From the NCBI RefSeq assembly GCF_000369805.1, contig NZ_KB850224.1, positions 2,673,287 to 2,737,286 on the forward strand: a stretch of DNA of 64,000 bases, written 5' to 3'. Position 1 is the first letter of the stretch; each line of letters begins with the position of its first letter. A program made the position numbers and the translations under genes. The DNA is from Acinetobacter sp. NIPH 2100 (GTDB lineage Bacteria; Pseudomonadota; Gammaproteobacteria; Pseudomonadales; Moraxellaceae). Under the pieces are notes generated by a model. The model did not search any database. It saw nothing but the letters and a program-made list of their open reading frames with translations, and was not told the DNA's origin. Positions 34,263 to 44,296 of this stretch are shown here, in pieces.

Positions 34263-35876
34263 TTAAAGACGAACCAATTCCACAATTTTTTCAGCTGCTT
34301 CTTCAACCGTTTCAGCCGCAATCTCTGTATCCGTACCTTCAACAACTGTAGTAATAATCACTACACCAGTTTCACGTAATAATGCAATTTGCTCAGCCGT
34401 TAAATTTGCTTTTGCAATTGCAACTACACCTTGTTGAATCAATAAACTCTCTAAAGCCTGAGCCTTGCCGATTAGTTCTACAGAAACACCAATCACAGCA
34501 GGTTTCTGACCTAAACGAGCAGCACGATCTTCTGCAGTCACAGGATTGCTATGCGCTGTCCATTCAACTGCAGCTTCAACCATACCCGCACCCACCGTCA
34601 CATTGCTTAGACGGTCAATAAAGATAAATGAACCTGTGTAACGGCTGTCTTGGTATTGGTCAAAGACTACTGGTGCATCAAATTCGACTACAACATCCGC
34701 AATTGCATTCAACTCTAGTTCTTCAACTTGCGTGTGCTCCAATGTATTCACATTGACACGGAAGTTAATTGCAGTCACTTTAGCAGGAACAGTTTGCGTA
34801 CCAATTTTGACGTTGTACAGCTTCCCTTTCACCAAAGGATGTTCATTCATCCAAACGACAGATGCACGCACACTACGTGAAATTAATGGCTGTTCACCTG
34901 CACGTACCATTACGTTGCCACGTGAAATATCAATTTCATCATTTAAGGTTAAAGTAACAGCTTGGCCTGCAACCGCTTGTTCAAGATTTCCATCAAAAGT
35001 TACAATCTCTTTAACTGTTGATTTTTTCCCTGATGGCAATGCAATAATTTCATCACCAACATTAATTTCACCCAGTGCAATCGTACCTGCGAAACCACGG
35101 AAATCGAGGTTTGGACGATTCACATATTGAACAGGGAAACGGAATTCACGCTTATTTGATTCACGTTTAATTTCCACTGACTCAAGAAGGCTCATCAAGG
35201 TTTGACCCTTGTACCATGGCGTACTTGCAGATGAATTAACAACGTTATCGCCATTCAATGCCGAGATCGGTACAAACACAATATTTTCAGGGCGACGATC
35301 ACCGAGTTGACTTACGAACGCATCATATTCAACTTGGATTTCATTGAAACGTGCTTCCGAAAACTCAACCAAGTCCATCTTGTTAATTGCAACAACGATA
35401 TTTTTAATACCCAATAAGCTTGCAATAAATGAATGGCGGCGAGTTTGTGTTTGCACACCATAACGCGCGTCAATCAAGATAATCGCAAGATCGGCCGTTG
35501 ATGCACCCGTTGCCATGTTACGCGTGTATTGTTCATGTCCAGGTGTATCAGCAATGATGAACTTACGCTTTTCGGTAGAGAAATAGCGATAAGCCACGTC
35601 AATGGTAATACCCTGCTCACGTTCAGCCTGTAAACCATCGACCAGTAAGGCAAGGTCAGGTGCATCACCTGTTGTTCCCACTTTCTTACTGTCACGTGTT
35701 ACCGCTTGCAATTGATCTTCATAAATCAATTTTGAATCGTAAAGTAAACGACCAATTAAGGTACTTTTACCATCATCGACGTTACCGCACGTCAAAAAGC
35801 GTAATAAATCTTTTTGTTCATGCTGTTTTAAATATCCCAAGATGTCTTGGCTAATAAGATCTGATTGATGAGACAT
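34263..35876 (-). CDS. cysN: Sulfate adenylyltransferase GTPase subunit CysN, with C-terminal extension
   Basis: GTP-hydrolysing subunit of ATP sulfurylase, which activates sulfate to APS. The translation-factor GTPase motifs are G1 [13 protein letters not shown] near residue 31, G3 [17 protein letters not shown] near 110 and G4 NKMDL near 165, followed by EF-Tu-like beta-barrel domains II and III. At 537 aa it is about 60 residues longer than E. coli CysN (475). The extra tail (about 465-537) follows [20 protein letters not shown] and lacks a P-loop, so it is not an APS kinase (CysC) fusion that could work. It is cotranscribed with cysD upstream (83-base gap). Confidence 0.95.
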   Translation of the reverse strand: MSHQSDLISQDILGYLKQHEQKDLLRFLTCGNVDDGKSTLIGRLLYDSKLIYEDQLQAVTRDSKKVGTTGDAPDLALLVDGLQAEREQGITIDVAYRYFSTEKRKFIIADTPGHEQYTRNMATGASTADLAIILIDARYGVQTQTRRHSFIASLLGIKNIVVAINKMDLVEFSEARFNEIQVEYDAFVSQLGDRRPENIVFVPISALNGDNVVNSSASTPWYKGQTLMSLLESVEIKRESNKREFRFPVQYVNRPNLDFRGFAGTIALGEINVGDEIIALPSGKKSTVKEIVTFDGNLEQAVAGQAVTLTLNDEIDISRGNVMVRAGEQPLISRSVRASVVWMNEHPLVKGKLYNVKIGTQTVPAKVTAINFRVNVNTLEHTQVEELELNAIADVVVEFDAPVVFDQYQDSRYTGSFIFIDRLSNVTVGAGMVEAAVEWTAHSNPVTAEDRAARLGQKPAVIGVSVELIGKAQALESLLIQQGVVAIAKANLTAEQIALLRETGVVIITTVVEGTDTEIAAETVEEAAEKIVELVRL

Positions 35877-35959
35877 TGCTCAAAACTCCACATATTCTTT
35901 AGAAATCGGTTTTAATCTCCCTAAACCCCTCTTTAAAAAGAGGGACTTGCTTGAGGAAA

Positions 35960-36868
35960 TTAGAAATAACCTTCTTGCTTTTTCTTTTCCATCGAACCTG
36001 CTTCGTCGTGGTCAATCATACGACCCTGACGCTCTGAGCTGGTCGCTAAAAGCATTTCTTGGATAATTTCAGGCAAGGTATCTGCTTCAGACTCAACTGC
36101 ACCTGTTAGCGGATAACAACCAAGCGTACGGAAACGTACCGATTTCATTTGTGGAACTTCACCCTCTTTTAAACGCATGCGTTCATCATCCACCATGATT
36201 AACGTACCACTACGTTCAACCACAGGTCGAACCGCAGAGAAATAAAGAGGAACAAGTTGAATATTTTCCAAATAGATATATTGCCAAATGTCTAACTCAG
36301 TCCAGTTCGACAATGGGAATACACGAATACTTTCGCCTTTGTTCACTTTACCGTTGTAAAGATTCCAAAGTTCTGGACGTTGGTTTTTTGGATCCCAACG
36401 ATGTTTATTATCACGGAATGAATACACACGCTCTTTAGCACGCGATTTTTCTTCATCACGGCGTGCACCACCAAAAGCAGCATCAAACTGATACTTATCC
36501 AAAGCTTGTTTTAAACCTTGGGTTTTCATGATGTCCGTATATTTTGAACTGCCATGATCGAACGGGTTAATTCCTGCTTCACGACCTTCTACATTTTGAT
36601 GCACGATCAAATCGAAGCCATGGGTTTTTGCCATGTTGTCACGGAAAGCAATCATGTCTTTAAATTTCCAACCCGTATCTACATGCAGTAGTGGGAATGG
36701 AAGTTTAGCTGGATAGAATGCTTTTAATGCCAAATGCAACATCACTGCTGAGTCTTTACCAATCGAGTAAAGCATCACAGGATTTTCAAATTCAGCTGCA
36801 ACTTCACGAATAATATGAATACTTTCTGCCTCAAGTTGCTTGAGGTGAGTTAATCTATTTTCAGTCAT
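35960..36868 (-). CDS. cysD: Sulfate adenylyltransferase subunit CysD
   Basis: ATP pyrophosphatase-type catalytic subunit of ATP sulfurylase (302 aa, the same as E. coli). The PP-loop is [10 protein letters not shown] near residue 36, and [26 protein letters not shown] residues near 150-175 match the family. The start is ATG 36868 with AGGAGG nine bases upstream; the TTG two codons earlier is too close to that site. The ATG overlaps the stop of a 32-codon upstream ORF (ATGACTGA), so translation is probably coupled. Confidence 0.97.
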   Translation of the reverse strand: MTENRLTHLKQLEAESIHIIREVAAEFENPVMLYSIGKDSAVMLHLALKAFYPAKLPFPLLHVDTGWKFKDMIAFRDNMAKTHGFDLIVHQNVEGREAGINPFDHGSSKYTDIMKTQGLKQALDKYQFDAAFGGARRDEEKSRAKERVYSFRDNKHRWDPKNQRPELWNLYNGKVNKGESIRVFPLSNWTELDIWQYIYLENIQLVPLYFSAVRPVVERSGTLIMVDDERMRLKEGEVPQMKSVRFRTLGCYPLTGAVESEADTLPEIIQEMLLATSSERQGRMIDHDEAGSMEKKKQEGYF

Positions 36869-36959
36869 GTACAATTTCCTCCTTATCCATGCTATCCATA
36901 AAATCTATAAGCGGTATTAAACCACCACTTTGAAGACTGTGTGGAGGAACGAGTGCCAT
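36861..36959 (-). CDS. 32-aa upstream ORF overlapping the cysD start
   Basis: A complete small ORF (33 codons) reads [17 protein letters not shown]... to ...[19 protein letters not shown] directly precedes its ATG, a stronger ribosome site than many genes here have. Its last 8 bases overlap cysD in a different frame, and its end encodes the cysD Shine-Dalgarno (AAG GAG GAA). It has no signal or transmembrane segment. It contains no Cys or Met-rich run, so a classical sulfur-attenuation peptide is not obvious. I recall no named homologue. It could be a coupling leader or a real small protein. Confidence 0.6.
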   Translation of the reverse strand: MALVPPHSLQSGGLIPLIDFMDSMDKEEIVHD

Positions 36960-37191
36960 AACAACTCCAATTTTTCATGATATCGATATTCTTACTGATG
37001 GCAGAACAGCCACTCAATAAAGGTTATTCATTATAATAATTTAGATTCAGTTCTTTAGCTTGTTTTTTCATATCAATATGCAAAATTATGATATGAAAAT
37101 AAGATTCAGGAATAACAATACAATCAATTTCACATGAATTGAATTAAAAAAGAAGCCTATAAAGACTTCTTTTTTAATGAGAATTTTTAGC
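36960..37191 (-). other. cysD upstream region
   Basis: Probable promoter region of the cysDN unit. It contains an AT-rich dyad TTAT-TCATT-ATAA (37023-37035), which could be part of a CysB-type site, though that motif is very degenerate. A terminator of the next gene is at 37146-37176. Confidence 0.4.
37146..37176 (-). terminator. Terminator of the Wzi-like gene
   Basis: AAAAAGAAG and CTTCTTTTTT pair around a 10-base loop, with a T run on the minus strand. Confidence 0.75.
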
Positions 37192-38637
37192 TTAGAAGCG
37201 GAACATATTGCGTTCTAATGGAATTTCAACACCTACTGAAACACCGCCATCACTTCCATTTAAATCTGAGTCACTGACCCAACCATTCACTTTTAATGGA
37301 ATTGTTGGTTTTAAATAATGCGTCCAAGTAAGATCAAGACCTTTTACGGTATCTTGTTTTGGAAATGCTGCATTGATTGCCAAGTCAGATTGATTCACTT
37401 TGGCATAAATCACGCGACCATTTAAACGATTCATGACATCAAAACGAATGTCACCACCCACCGAATACATCTGACCATCACCACCTATTGCATGTCCTAA
37501 TGGGAAACCATGTTGGTAATAACCATCTTTATAGGTCGTGTGGGTATAAGAGATTTTTCTTACTTCGCCATTGGTACGCGTATCCGCCCATTCAGCATAA
37601 AGCTGGTATGGCATATTTTTATAGCTAGATGAAAAATCAGCACCACCAAGGTACATATATTTTGCAGGTAAGCCGCCTGCTTCATCTTCACCAACAAACT
37701 GTCCATATAAGCTCACAGGCACATTAAATAAGGGCTGTAAGAACAATCGTCCATCAAATCCTGCAATCTGGTTAGATGGATCTGCTTTTCCTGTACCACC
37801 ATTATCTTTGGTTCCAGTGAAAGCATCCCAAAGCGAACTTAGACTTTCTGGTCGTCCTTCACCACCCCATTGAATTGCACGTGAAGCACCAATTTCTAAG
37901 GCTTGGAATGGACGAGCTGTTAAACGCAGACCAATCAATTTAGTGTCTGGCACCGCTTTATAATCATCCAGTTGCCCTGCAAAAGCTTGGTATTGCCAAG
38001 GACCAATCCAAGATAACCATTTTGTATCAAATGCATTTTGCACTGCACGTTGCGCAGTCACACCATAAACAGGGCGACTCGCATCACCACGGATCAAACT
38101 GCCATCATGCCCAGGCCCCCAATAGGTCGGAATCTGACCAGCGATAACCCACTGATTCCACAGCTTGCCTGCGATGTATGAACCTTCAACATTCGCATCA
38201 TTGCCATTATCAATCAATGGATCTTTCTCACCATTGACACGAAGCTTGGCATCCCAATTTTCACCACCAGCATTGAATTCAACTGCAGCTTGGTATTGAG
38301 ATTTCTGATTATCACCAAATGCTTGCGGAACAGTCTTCATATCTGTTCCGGCATGCAAACCAACTTTCACAGTTGCATTGTCTGCTTGTAAGGCGTTTAC
38401 AATAGAATTCACAACCTTTTGCTGCGTATTATTGCTGATCTTTGCTTGAGACAATGCACGTTGAATTTCATCACCGCTCATCGGCCAAGTTGATGTACTG
38501 ATTTGAATGACACCTTGTTGGTTTAACCAATTCAGATCAGTTCTTAAATTTTCATCATTGAGCACAATACCCTGTGCAAATACTGGGAAAGAAAGAGAAG
38601 CGAATAATGCGATATAAAGCGATTTTTTTAAAAACAT
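37192..38637 (-). CDS. Wzi-family capsule-assembly-like outer membrane protein
   Basis: 481 aa from ATG 38637 (a TTG two codons earlier is possible). A signal peptide (MFLKKSLYIALFASLSFPVFA) is followed by a helical N-terminal part (about 25-105) and an outer-membrane beta-barrel that ends MFRF. Wzi family marks are the WNQWVIAGQIPTYWGPGHDGSL segment near 170-190 and YAEWADT near 350. E. coli Wzi binds capsule at the cell surface. No capsule locus is near, and Acinetobacter carries several Wzi-like proteins, so a role in capsule is inferred only from the family. The gene stands alone. Confidence 0.75.
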   Translation of the reverse strand: MFLKKSLYIALFASLSFPVFAQGIVLNDENLRTDLNWLNQQGVIQISTSTWPMSGDEIQRALSQAKISNNTQQKVVNSIVNALQADNATVKVGLHAGTDMKTVPQAFGDNQKSQYQAAVEFNAGGENWDAKLRVNGEKDPLIDNGNDANVEGSYIAGKLWNQWVIAGQIPTYWGPGHDGSLIRGDASRPVYGVTAQRAVQNAFDTKWLSWIGPWQYQAFAGQLDDYKAVPDTKLIGLRLTARPFQALEIGASRAIQWGGEGRPESLSSLWDAFTGTKDNGGTGKADPSNQIAGFDGRLFLQPLFNVPVSLYGQFVGEDEAGGLPAKYMYLGGADFSSSYKNMPYQLYAEWADTRTNGEVRKISYTHTTYKDGYYQHGFPLGHAIGGDGQMYSVGGDIRFDVMNRLNGRVIYAKVNQSDLAINAAFPKQDTVKGLDLTWTHYLKPTIPLKVNGWVSDSDLNGSDGGVSVGVEIPLERNMFRF

Positions 38638-38804
38638 ATCCAAACTGTTCTCAAATTTATTTATGGTGACATGATCGTTGGTTTATGAGTAGTTTTCAAT
38701 CGTCAAACGAAACAATTACATTTTTTAACATGCAACATAAATTGACAATAATTGATGCCAGTCAGTAACATTTAATTCATCTATAACACAACTGAAATCA
38801 AATA

Positions 38805-39302
38805 ATGAAAAAGATGATTGCGACATTTGTCATTATGACAGCAATTTCTACCCCTGCTTTTGCTCAACCCACAACGAAAGAATCTGTGAAAGAATTGTTA
38901 AAGATAACCAAGTCAGAACAATTCCTCGGTCAAATGAGTCAGCAGATCAATAGCATGATGCATTCAAGTATAGAAAAGATCACTCAAGGAAGAAAATTAA
39001 CGACCAAACAGGAGCTTGCCGTTGTTAACTACACTCAGGAACTCGGCAAAATTATGCAAGAAGAATTAACATGGGCAAAATTAGAACCTGAAATGATTAA
39101 AATCTATGCAGAAGAGTTTAACCAAGAAGAAATCGACGGCATGATTAAATTTTATAAAACGCCCGTGGGGCAATCGACTATTGATAAAATGCCAATTGTC
39201 ATGCAAAAAAGCATGCAAGTCGGTTACAAACAAATGGATGCCATTACACCCAAAATTATGCAAGCGGCTGATAAACTAGCAAAAGATATGCAAGCGGAAT
39301 AA
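38805..39302 (+). CDS. DUF2059 domain-containing exported protein
   Basis: 165 aa with signal peptide MKKMIATFVIMTAISTPAFA. The mature part is helical; the DUF2059 block spans about residues 80-145 (MIKIYAEEFNQEEIDGMIKF followed by YKTPVGQSTIDKMP), which is diagnostic. It is predicted periplasmic. Its biochemical role is unknown. It is divergent from the Wzi-like gene and ends at a terminator shared with lysS. Confidence 0.85.
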   Translation: MKKMIATFVIMTAISTPAFAQPTTKESVKELLKITKSEQFLGQMSQQINSMMHSSIEKITQGRKLTTKQELAVVNYTQELGKIMQEELTWAKLEPEMIKIYAEEFNQEEIDGMIKFYKTPVGQSTIDKMPIVMQKSMQVGYKQMDAITPKIMQAADKLAKDMQAE

Positions 39303-39315
39303 TTCAATCAAGCAT

Positions 39316-39346
39316 AAAAAAGCCACTTCTTTAAAGTGGCTTTTTT
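39316..39346. terminator. Bidirectional terminator between the DUF2059 gene and lysS
   Basis: AAAAAAGCCACTT and AAGTGGCTTTTTT stem with loop CTTTA. Confidence 0.9.
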
Positions 39347-39359
39347 ATTGAACAGTTAA

Positions 39360-40886
39360 TTAATCTTTACGGCGCATATGCGGGAACAACAACACGTCAC
39401 GGATACTCGCTGCATTCGCGAATAACATCACCAAACGATCAATACCGATCCCCTGACCTGCTGTCGGTGGTAAACCATATTCCAATGCTTCGATAAAGTC
39501 AGCATCGTAATGCATTGCTTCATCATCACCAGCATCTTTCTCAGCAACTTGTGCTTGGAAACGCTCAGCTTGGTCGATTGGATCATTTAACTCAGAGAAA
39601 CCATTTGCCAATTCACGACCACCAATAAAGAACTCGAAACGATCGGTAATATGTGGATTATCATCATTACGACGCGCAAGTGGTGAAGTTTCAGCTGGAT
39701 ATTCAGTAATGAAAGTCGGCTGACGGAGTTTCGTTTCTACCGTTTCTTCAAATACGATAGTTTGCAATTTACCTAAACCAAAACCAGGTTTCACCTGCTC
39801 TTTTAAAACATCTTTGGTAAATATCGCCAAGAACTCGCGATCATTCACATTTTCGGGTGTGAAATCAGGGTTATTCTCAAGAATTGCATCAAACATTGAG
39901 ATCTTTTTGAATGGTCCTTTGAAGCTATAAACTTCTTCACCATAAGGCACATCAGTAGAACCCAAGATATCGACTGCCAATTTTTCAAGCATGTTTTCAG
40001 TCAATACCATCAAGTCTTTATAATCTGCATATGCTTGATAGAATTCAATCATAGTGAATTCTGGGTTGTGGCGTGTCGAAACCCCTTCATTACGGAAGTT
40101 ACGGTTAATTTCAAACACACGCTCAAAACCACCGACCACAAGGCGTTTTAAATAGAGTTCTGGTGCGACACGTAAATAAAGCTCCATATCCAAAGCATTA
40201 TGATGCGTTACAAATGGTTTTGCAGATGCACCGCCAGGAATGACATGCATCATTGGCGTTTCAACTTCCATGAAGCGTTCATTGGTTAAGAATGCACGAA
40301 TACCTGCAACCACTTGGGCACGAATTTCGAAAGTTTTACGTGTTTCTTCATTTACGATCAAATCTAAATAACGTTTACGATATTTAGCTTCTGTATCTGT
40401 TAAACCATGGAATTTATCTGGCAGCGGACGCAGTGATTTGGTCAGTAATTCGAAACCTTCAAGGTGGACATATAAGTCACCTTTACCCGAACGACCAATA
40501 TAACCTTCAGCAGCGATAATATCGCCAAGGTCTAAACTTTTAATGGTTTCTAAAATGTCATCTGGCAAACCTTTACGGTCTACATAAAGTTGGATACGAC
40601 CTGTCATGTCTTGGATCACCATAAATGATCCACGGTTAAGCATCACACGACCCGCAACTTTTACATACACTTTTTCAGCGCCTTCAATTTGCGCTTTGTC
40701 TTGATCTTTAAACTGTTCTTGCAAATCAGCTGAATAGTGCTCACGTTTAAACGTATTTGGCCACGGGCTCTTACCCGTTTGTTTTGCAGTCTCTTGGATT
40801 TGCTTTAATTTGGCATGACGCTGTGCGATTAAATCGTTTTCGGAAAGTGTTTGTTCAGAAGTCGATTGAGCGTTTTGTTGCGTCAT
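39360..40886 (-). CDS. lysS: Lysyl-tRNA synthetase, class II
   Basis: 508 aa (E. coli LysS 505). It has an N-terminal OB-fold anticodon-binding domain (about 65-150, [12 protein letters not shown] and [14 protein letters not shown]), then the class II catalytic core with motif 2 [23 protein letters not shown] near 265-285 and motif 3 [15 protein letters not shown] near 480. GAGGCAGAG precedes the ATG. It charges tRNA-Lys. It is downstream of the SRPBCC gene on the same strand with a 159-base spacer, so it probably has its own promoter. Confidence 0.98.
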   Translation of the reverse strand: MTQQNAQSTSEQTLSENDLIAQRHAKLKQIQETAKQTGKSPWPNTFKREHYSADLQEQFKDQDKAQIEGAEKVYVKVAGRVMLNRGSFMVIQDMTGRIQLYVDRKGLPDDILETIKSLDLGDIIAAEGYIGRSGKGDLYVHLEGFELLTKSLRPLPDKFHGLTDTEAKYRKRYLDLIVNEETRKTFEIRAQVVAGIRAFLTNERFMEVETPMMHVIPGGASAKPFVTHHNALDMELYLRVAPELYLKRLVVGGFERVFEINRNFRNEGVSTRHNPEFTMIEFYQAYADYKDLMVLTENMLEKLAVDILGSTDVPYGEEVYSFKGPFKKISMFDAILENNPDFTPENVNDREFLAIFTKDVLKEQVKPGFGLGKLQTIVFEETVETKLRQPTFITEYPAETSPLARRNDDNPHITDRFEFFIGGRELANGFSELNDPIDQAERFQAQVAEKDAGDDEAMHYDADFIEALEYGLPPTAGQGIGIDRLVMLFANAASIRDVLLFPHMRRKD

Positions 40887-41045
40887 CTCTGCCTCGATTA
40901 AGTAAAAAATGAAGTGACATAGAATAGCAGATCACAACTCATTTTCGTATTATTTCAACTAGACAATTCAAAAAAATGAAGATTTATCAATTTTTGAATG
41001 TAGATAACACAACTACCGCCCTCTCTTGACGATCACAATTACAAC

Positions 41046-41483
41046 TTATTTTTCAGCCAGATGCTTGACCATGGCAAGTCCCTGATCAAAACCTTTATTC
41101 ATAAATTCTGCATGCTCTGGTTGAATATCGACTTCTACATGCAGTTGCGTTTCACCATTAAAATCAAACAGCATATATTTTTCTAAAGCACCGGCCCAAG
41201 ACTTCACAGCCTCACTTTCCAGATCTTCTTTGCCGTTCTCGATCATTCCTAGATGTTTAAAAACAATCTCTTTAGGCTCATCAATACTTTCAATGGTAGA
41301 GATCATGCCATTGCCTTTACCATCACCAAAATAGGTTTTACCACCGACTTTCCAATCCGTGGTCATGGTTGAATCGCATGCAAAGAATTTTGTCCACGCT
41401 TGATAACTTTCTGGAGTCCAAAGCACTTCCCAAACTTTCTCAGGGGTCGCATAAATTTTTATATTATAAGATAAGGTTTCCAT
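41046..41483 (-). CDS. SRPBCC/AHSA1-like ligand-binding protein
   Basis: 145 aa, a cytosolic START-like helix-grip fold. The N-terminal strand-helix IYATPEKVWEVLWTPESYQAWTKFF is typical of AHSA1/polyketide-cyclase-like proteins, as is the C-terminal long helix (NKGFDQGLAMVKHLAE). Some members activate Hsp90 or act in stress responses; no specific role can be given here. A usable purine-rich ribosome site (AAGGAGAATAAAAC) lies about 4 bases before the ATG. Confidence 0.8.
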   Translation of the reverse strand: METLSYNIKIYATPEKVWEVLWTPESYQAWTKFFACDSTMTTDWKVGGKTYFGDGKGNGMISTIESIDEPKEIVFKHLGMIENGKEDLESEAVKSWAGALEKYMLFDFNGETQLHVEVDIQPEHAEFMNKGFDQGLAMVKHLAEK

Positions 41484-41831
41484 GTTTTATTCTCCTTGAT
41501 CATTGTTTTCATCATCATATCTTGATTCTGAATGTTTGTTTTTTATACACACTATATTTATACATTTCGGCTTTTTTTAATGGTATAGGCGTTATATTTT
41601 TACAAAAAATTAGAGTAATTGCTCAAATAACAAGAGTTTCAGATAGAATTGCCATATCACTTTTTGAATAAATGATTAAACTCTTGCATTTACTTTACTT
41701 AAATGTCGTTCTGCGTAAAAATCTAACTCCCGATTAGCATAAGTTAGTTCCTATTGCAGCGATCATAGCGACATTACGGAATAGTTTTACTGAAAGGCAA
41801 CTTGAACATACCTATCAGTTTGGAGAGTCAC
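41484..41831 (+). other. Divergent spacer between the SRPBCC gene and rubA
   Basis: 348 bases containing the rubA promoter region. The only structure noted is CTAACT (41723-41728) with AGTTAG (41742-41747), a 6-bp inverted repeat with a 13-base spacer that might be an operator. Nothing else is recognised. Confidence 0.45.
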
Positions 41832-41996
41832 ATGAAAAAATATCAATGTATCGTTTGTGGTTGGATTTACGACGAAGCAGAAGGTTGGCCACAAGACGGC
41901 ATTGCAGCAGGTACCAAATGGGAAGATATCCCTGATGATTGGACTTGCCCAGATTGCGGCGTTTCAAAAGCTGATTTTGAAATGGTTGAAATCTAA
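41832..41996 (+). CDS. rubA: Rubredoxin
   Basis: 54-aa iron-sulfur electron carrier from ATG 41832 (GGAGAGTCAC upstream); a longer frame from 41802 is rejected. The single iron is held by four cysteines in two CXXC motifs, C6/C9 (CIVCGW) and C39/C42 (CPDCGV). Rubredoxin passes electrons from rubredoxin reductase to alkane monooxygenase (AlkM) in Acinetobacter. The gene order rubA-rubB-estB-oxyR is the one known from A. baylyi ADP1, where rubA and rubB are needed for alkane growth. Confidence 0.97.
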   Translation: MKKYQCIVCGWIYDEAEGWPQDGIAAGTKWEDIPDDWTCPDCGVSKADFEMVEI

Positions 41997-42079
41997 ATAG
42001 ATCTAAAAGGCCATGACAATGATCATGGTCTTTTTTTTCCTATCATTTGTTTTTAAATAAGAAAATATTGGAGAATAGA

Positions 42080-43261
42080 ATGCATCCTATCGTTATCATC
42101 GGATCGGGCATGGCAGGTTACACCGTAGCGCGAGAGTTTCGTAAACTAAGTCCTGAACAAGAACTGGTTATGATCTGTGCAGATGATGCGGTAAATTATG
42201 CAAAACCAACATTATCCAATGCCTTTGCGGGTAACAAAGCACCAGAACAAATCGCTTTAGGCGATGCGACTAAAATGGCAACCCAATTGAATATGCGTAT
42301 TGAAGCAGATACTTGGGTAAAAGCCATTGATGCTGAAAACCATGAGCTTACATTAGAAAAAAATGGGCAAACCATTACCCAACCCTATTCAAAGTTAGTA
42401 TTGGCTGTCGGTGCAAATCCAATTCGATTAGCGATTGCGGGTGATGGCAGTGATGACATTCATGTTGTGAACTCATTGGTAGACTATCGTATCTTCCGTG
42501 AAAACCTTGCAAACCGTAAAGACAAACGCGTGGTTATTCTTGGTGCAGGTCTGATTGGCTGTGAATTTGCCAATGACTTATTGCATAGCCAATATGATGT
42601 TACTGTAATTGACTTAGCTCCTCAGCCACTGGGTCGCTTATTACCAAACCATGTCGCTGAAGCTTTTAAGACCAATTTAGAACAAGCAGGCATTAAGTTT
42701 GCACTCTCTACCACGGTTGAAAAAGTCACCAAAATTAATAATGGCGAAGACTACGAAGTCACTTTAGCCAATGGTAAAACACTGGTCGCTGATATTGTTC
42801 TTTCTGCAATTGGCTTACAACCGAATATCTCGTTAGCAAAAGCAGCAGACATTCAAACCAGTCGCGGCATTATTACCAACACATTGCTAGAAACCAATCA
42901 AGCTGATATCTATGCTGTGGGTGACTGTGCAGAAGTAAATGGTACGTTATTGCCATATGTGATGCCAATCATGCAACAAGCGCGTGCTTTAGCAAAAACC
43001 CTGAGTGGGCAAAGTACAGCGGTACATTACCCTGCTATGCCAGTTGCAGTAAAAACACCTGCTGCGCCATTGACGGTTTTACCTGCACCGCTTAATGTGG
43101 ATGTGAACTGGGAAACTGAAGAGTTTGATGATGGTATGCTTGCCAAAGCAGCTGATGGTGAAGGAACCTTGAGAGGTTTTGTTCTGTTAGGCGCAACGGC
43201 AGGCAAACAACGTTTAACGCTCACCAAGCTGGTTCCAGACTTGATTCCAGCGCAAGTTTAA
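42080..43261 (+). CDS. rubB: Rubredoxin-NAD(+) reductase
   Basis: FAD-dependent pyridine-nucleotide disulfide oxidoreductase family enzyme (393 aa from ATG 42080, with GGAGAATAG upstream). The FAD-binding motif is VIIGSGMAGYTVAREF at the N-terminus, the NAD-binding motif is VVILGAGLIGCEFAND near 150, and the second FAD motif is ADIYAVGDCAEVNG near 275. It reduces rubredoxin with NADH for alkane hydroxylation. It lies 83 bases after rubA and is probably cotranscribed. Confidence 0.96.
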   Translation: MHPIVIIGSGMAGYTVAREFRKLSPEQELVMICADDAVNYAKPTLSNAFAGNKAPEQIALGDATKMATQLNMRIEADTWVKAIDAENHELTLEKNGQTITQPYSKLVLAVGANPIRLAIAGDGSDDIHVVNSLVDYRIFRENLANRKDKRVVILGAGLIGCEFANDLLHSQYDVTVIDLAPQPLGRLLPNHVAEAFKTNLEQAGIKFALSTTVEKVTKINNGEDYEVTLANGKTLVADIVLSAIGLQPNISLAKAADIQTSRGIITNTLLETNQADIYAVGDCAEVNGTLLPYVMPIMQQARALAKTLSGQSTAVHYPAMPVAVKTPAAPLTVLPAPLNVDVNWETEEFDDGMLAKAADGEGTLRGFVLLGATAGKQRLTLTKLVPDLIPAQV

Positions 43262-43345
43262 GGTTTAAATACGAGAGTTTGTTGAGAATAGAATTTCCTT
43301 CAAACTCTCTGAGCAATAAGAAGAATACTATTTGGAACGAAGATC

Positions 43346-44290
43346 ATGAACAGTGCCCTCCAATTTAACGTGTCGCCCTATGCTTCTTTTATGCAGGAAA
43401 CCAAAGTTACTTTGGGCAATGGCATTGAACTACATGTTGAAATGGGCGGTAATCCAGAGCATCCAACGATCTTACTGATCATGGGCTTAGGCGCACAAAT
43501 GCTGTTTTGGCCTGATTTCTTCTGTAAGGCATTAATCGACCAAGGTTTCCGCGTGGTTCGTTTTGATAATCGTGATATCGGTCTATCTTCTAAAATTCGC
43601 AATAAAGGCAAACGACTAAATACCATGAAACTGATGAGCCGCTTCATGTTTGGTCTGAGCAATGAAGGTGCACCTTATACCTTATATGATATGGCCGACG
43701 ATGTAGCGATGCTGATTGATCAATTAGGCATAGAGAAAGCCTACATTATTGGTGCCTCAATGGGCGGAATGATTTCACAGATTGTTGCTGCGAAATATCC
43801 AGAAAAAGTAGAAAAAATAGGTTTACTCTTTACCAGTAATAATCAACCGTTTTTGCCTCCCCCTTTTCCAAAGCAGCTTTTTAGCTTATTGGGTAAACCT
43901 GAAGGGCATGATGAAGAAACAATTATTAATCATAGTTTAAATGTTTTCCGTATTATCGGCTCACCTGGTTATGTCAATCCAGTCGAATCAATTCAAACGA
44001 TTCGCAAATTATATAGACGTAGTTTTTATCCAGCGGGTGTACTTCAACAATTTTTAGCAATATTATGTACAGGTTCTTTGTTACCATTGAACAAGACGAT
44101 TACTCAGCCGACCTTGGTTGTACACGGATCAAAAGATCGCCTGTTACCGCCAAGTCACGGGAAAGCTGTTGCAAAAGCAATTTCTGGTGCTAAGTTTGAA
44201 TTAATTCAAGGAATGGGGCATGATATTCCTGCACATTTCATTCCGCAACTTAGTGGTTTGTTTACTCACCACTTTAGATCATCACACTAG
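43346..44290 (+). CDS. estB: Alpha/beta hydrolase, EstB-type esterase
   Basis: 314 aa. It has an alpha/beta-hydrolase fold with HG-like oxyanion region LLIMGLGAQM near 48, the nucleophile elbow GASMGG (Ser near residue 136), an Asp in VHGSKDRLLPP near 258 and the catalytic His in QGMGHDIP near 297. In A. baylyi the gene at this place is estB, an esterase between rubB and oxyR. Its natural substrate is unknown. It ends six bases before oxyR, so the two are one transcript. Confidence 0.85.
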   Translation: MNSALQFNVSPYASFMQETKVTLGNGIELHVEMGGNPEHPTILLIMGLGAQMLFWPDFFCKALIDQGFRVVRFDNRDIGLSSKIRNKGKRLNTMKLMSRFMFGLSNEGAPYTLYDMADDVAMLIDQLGIEKAYIIGASMGGMISQIVAAKYPEKVEKIGLLFTSNNQPFLPPPFPKQLFSLLGKPEGHDEETIINHSLNVFRIIGSPGYVNPVESIQTIRKLYRRSFYPAGVLQQFLAILCTGSLLPLNKTITQPTLVVHGSKDRLLPPSHGKAVAKAISGAKFELIQGMGHDIPAHFIPQLSGLFTHHFRSSH

Positions 44291-44296
44291 GACACT

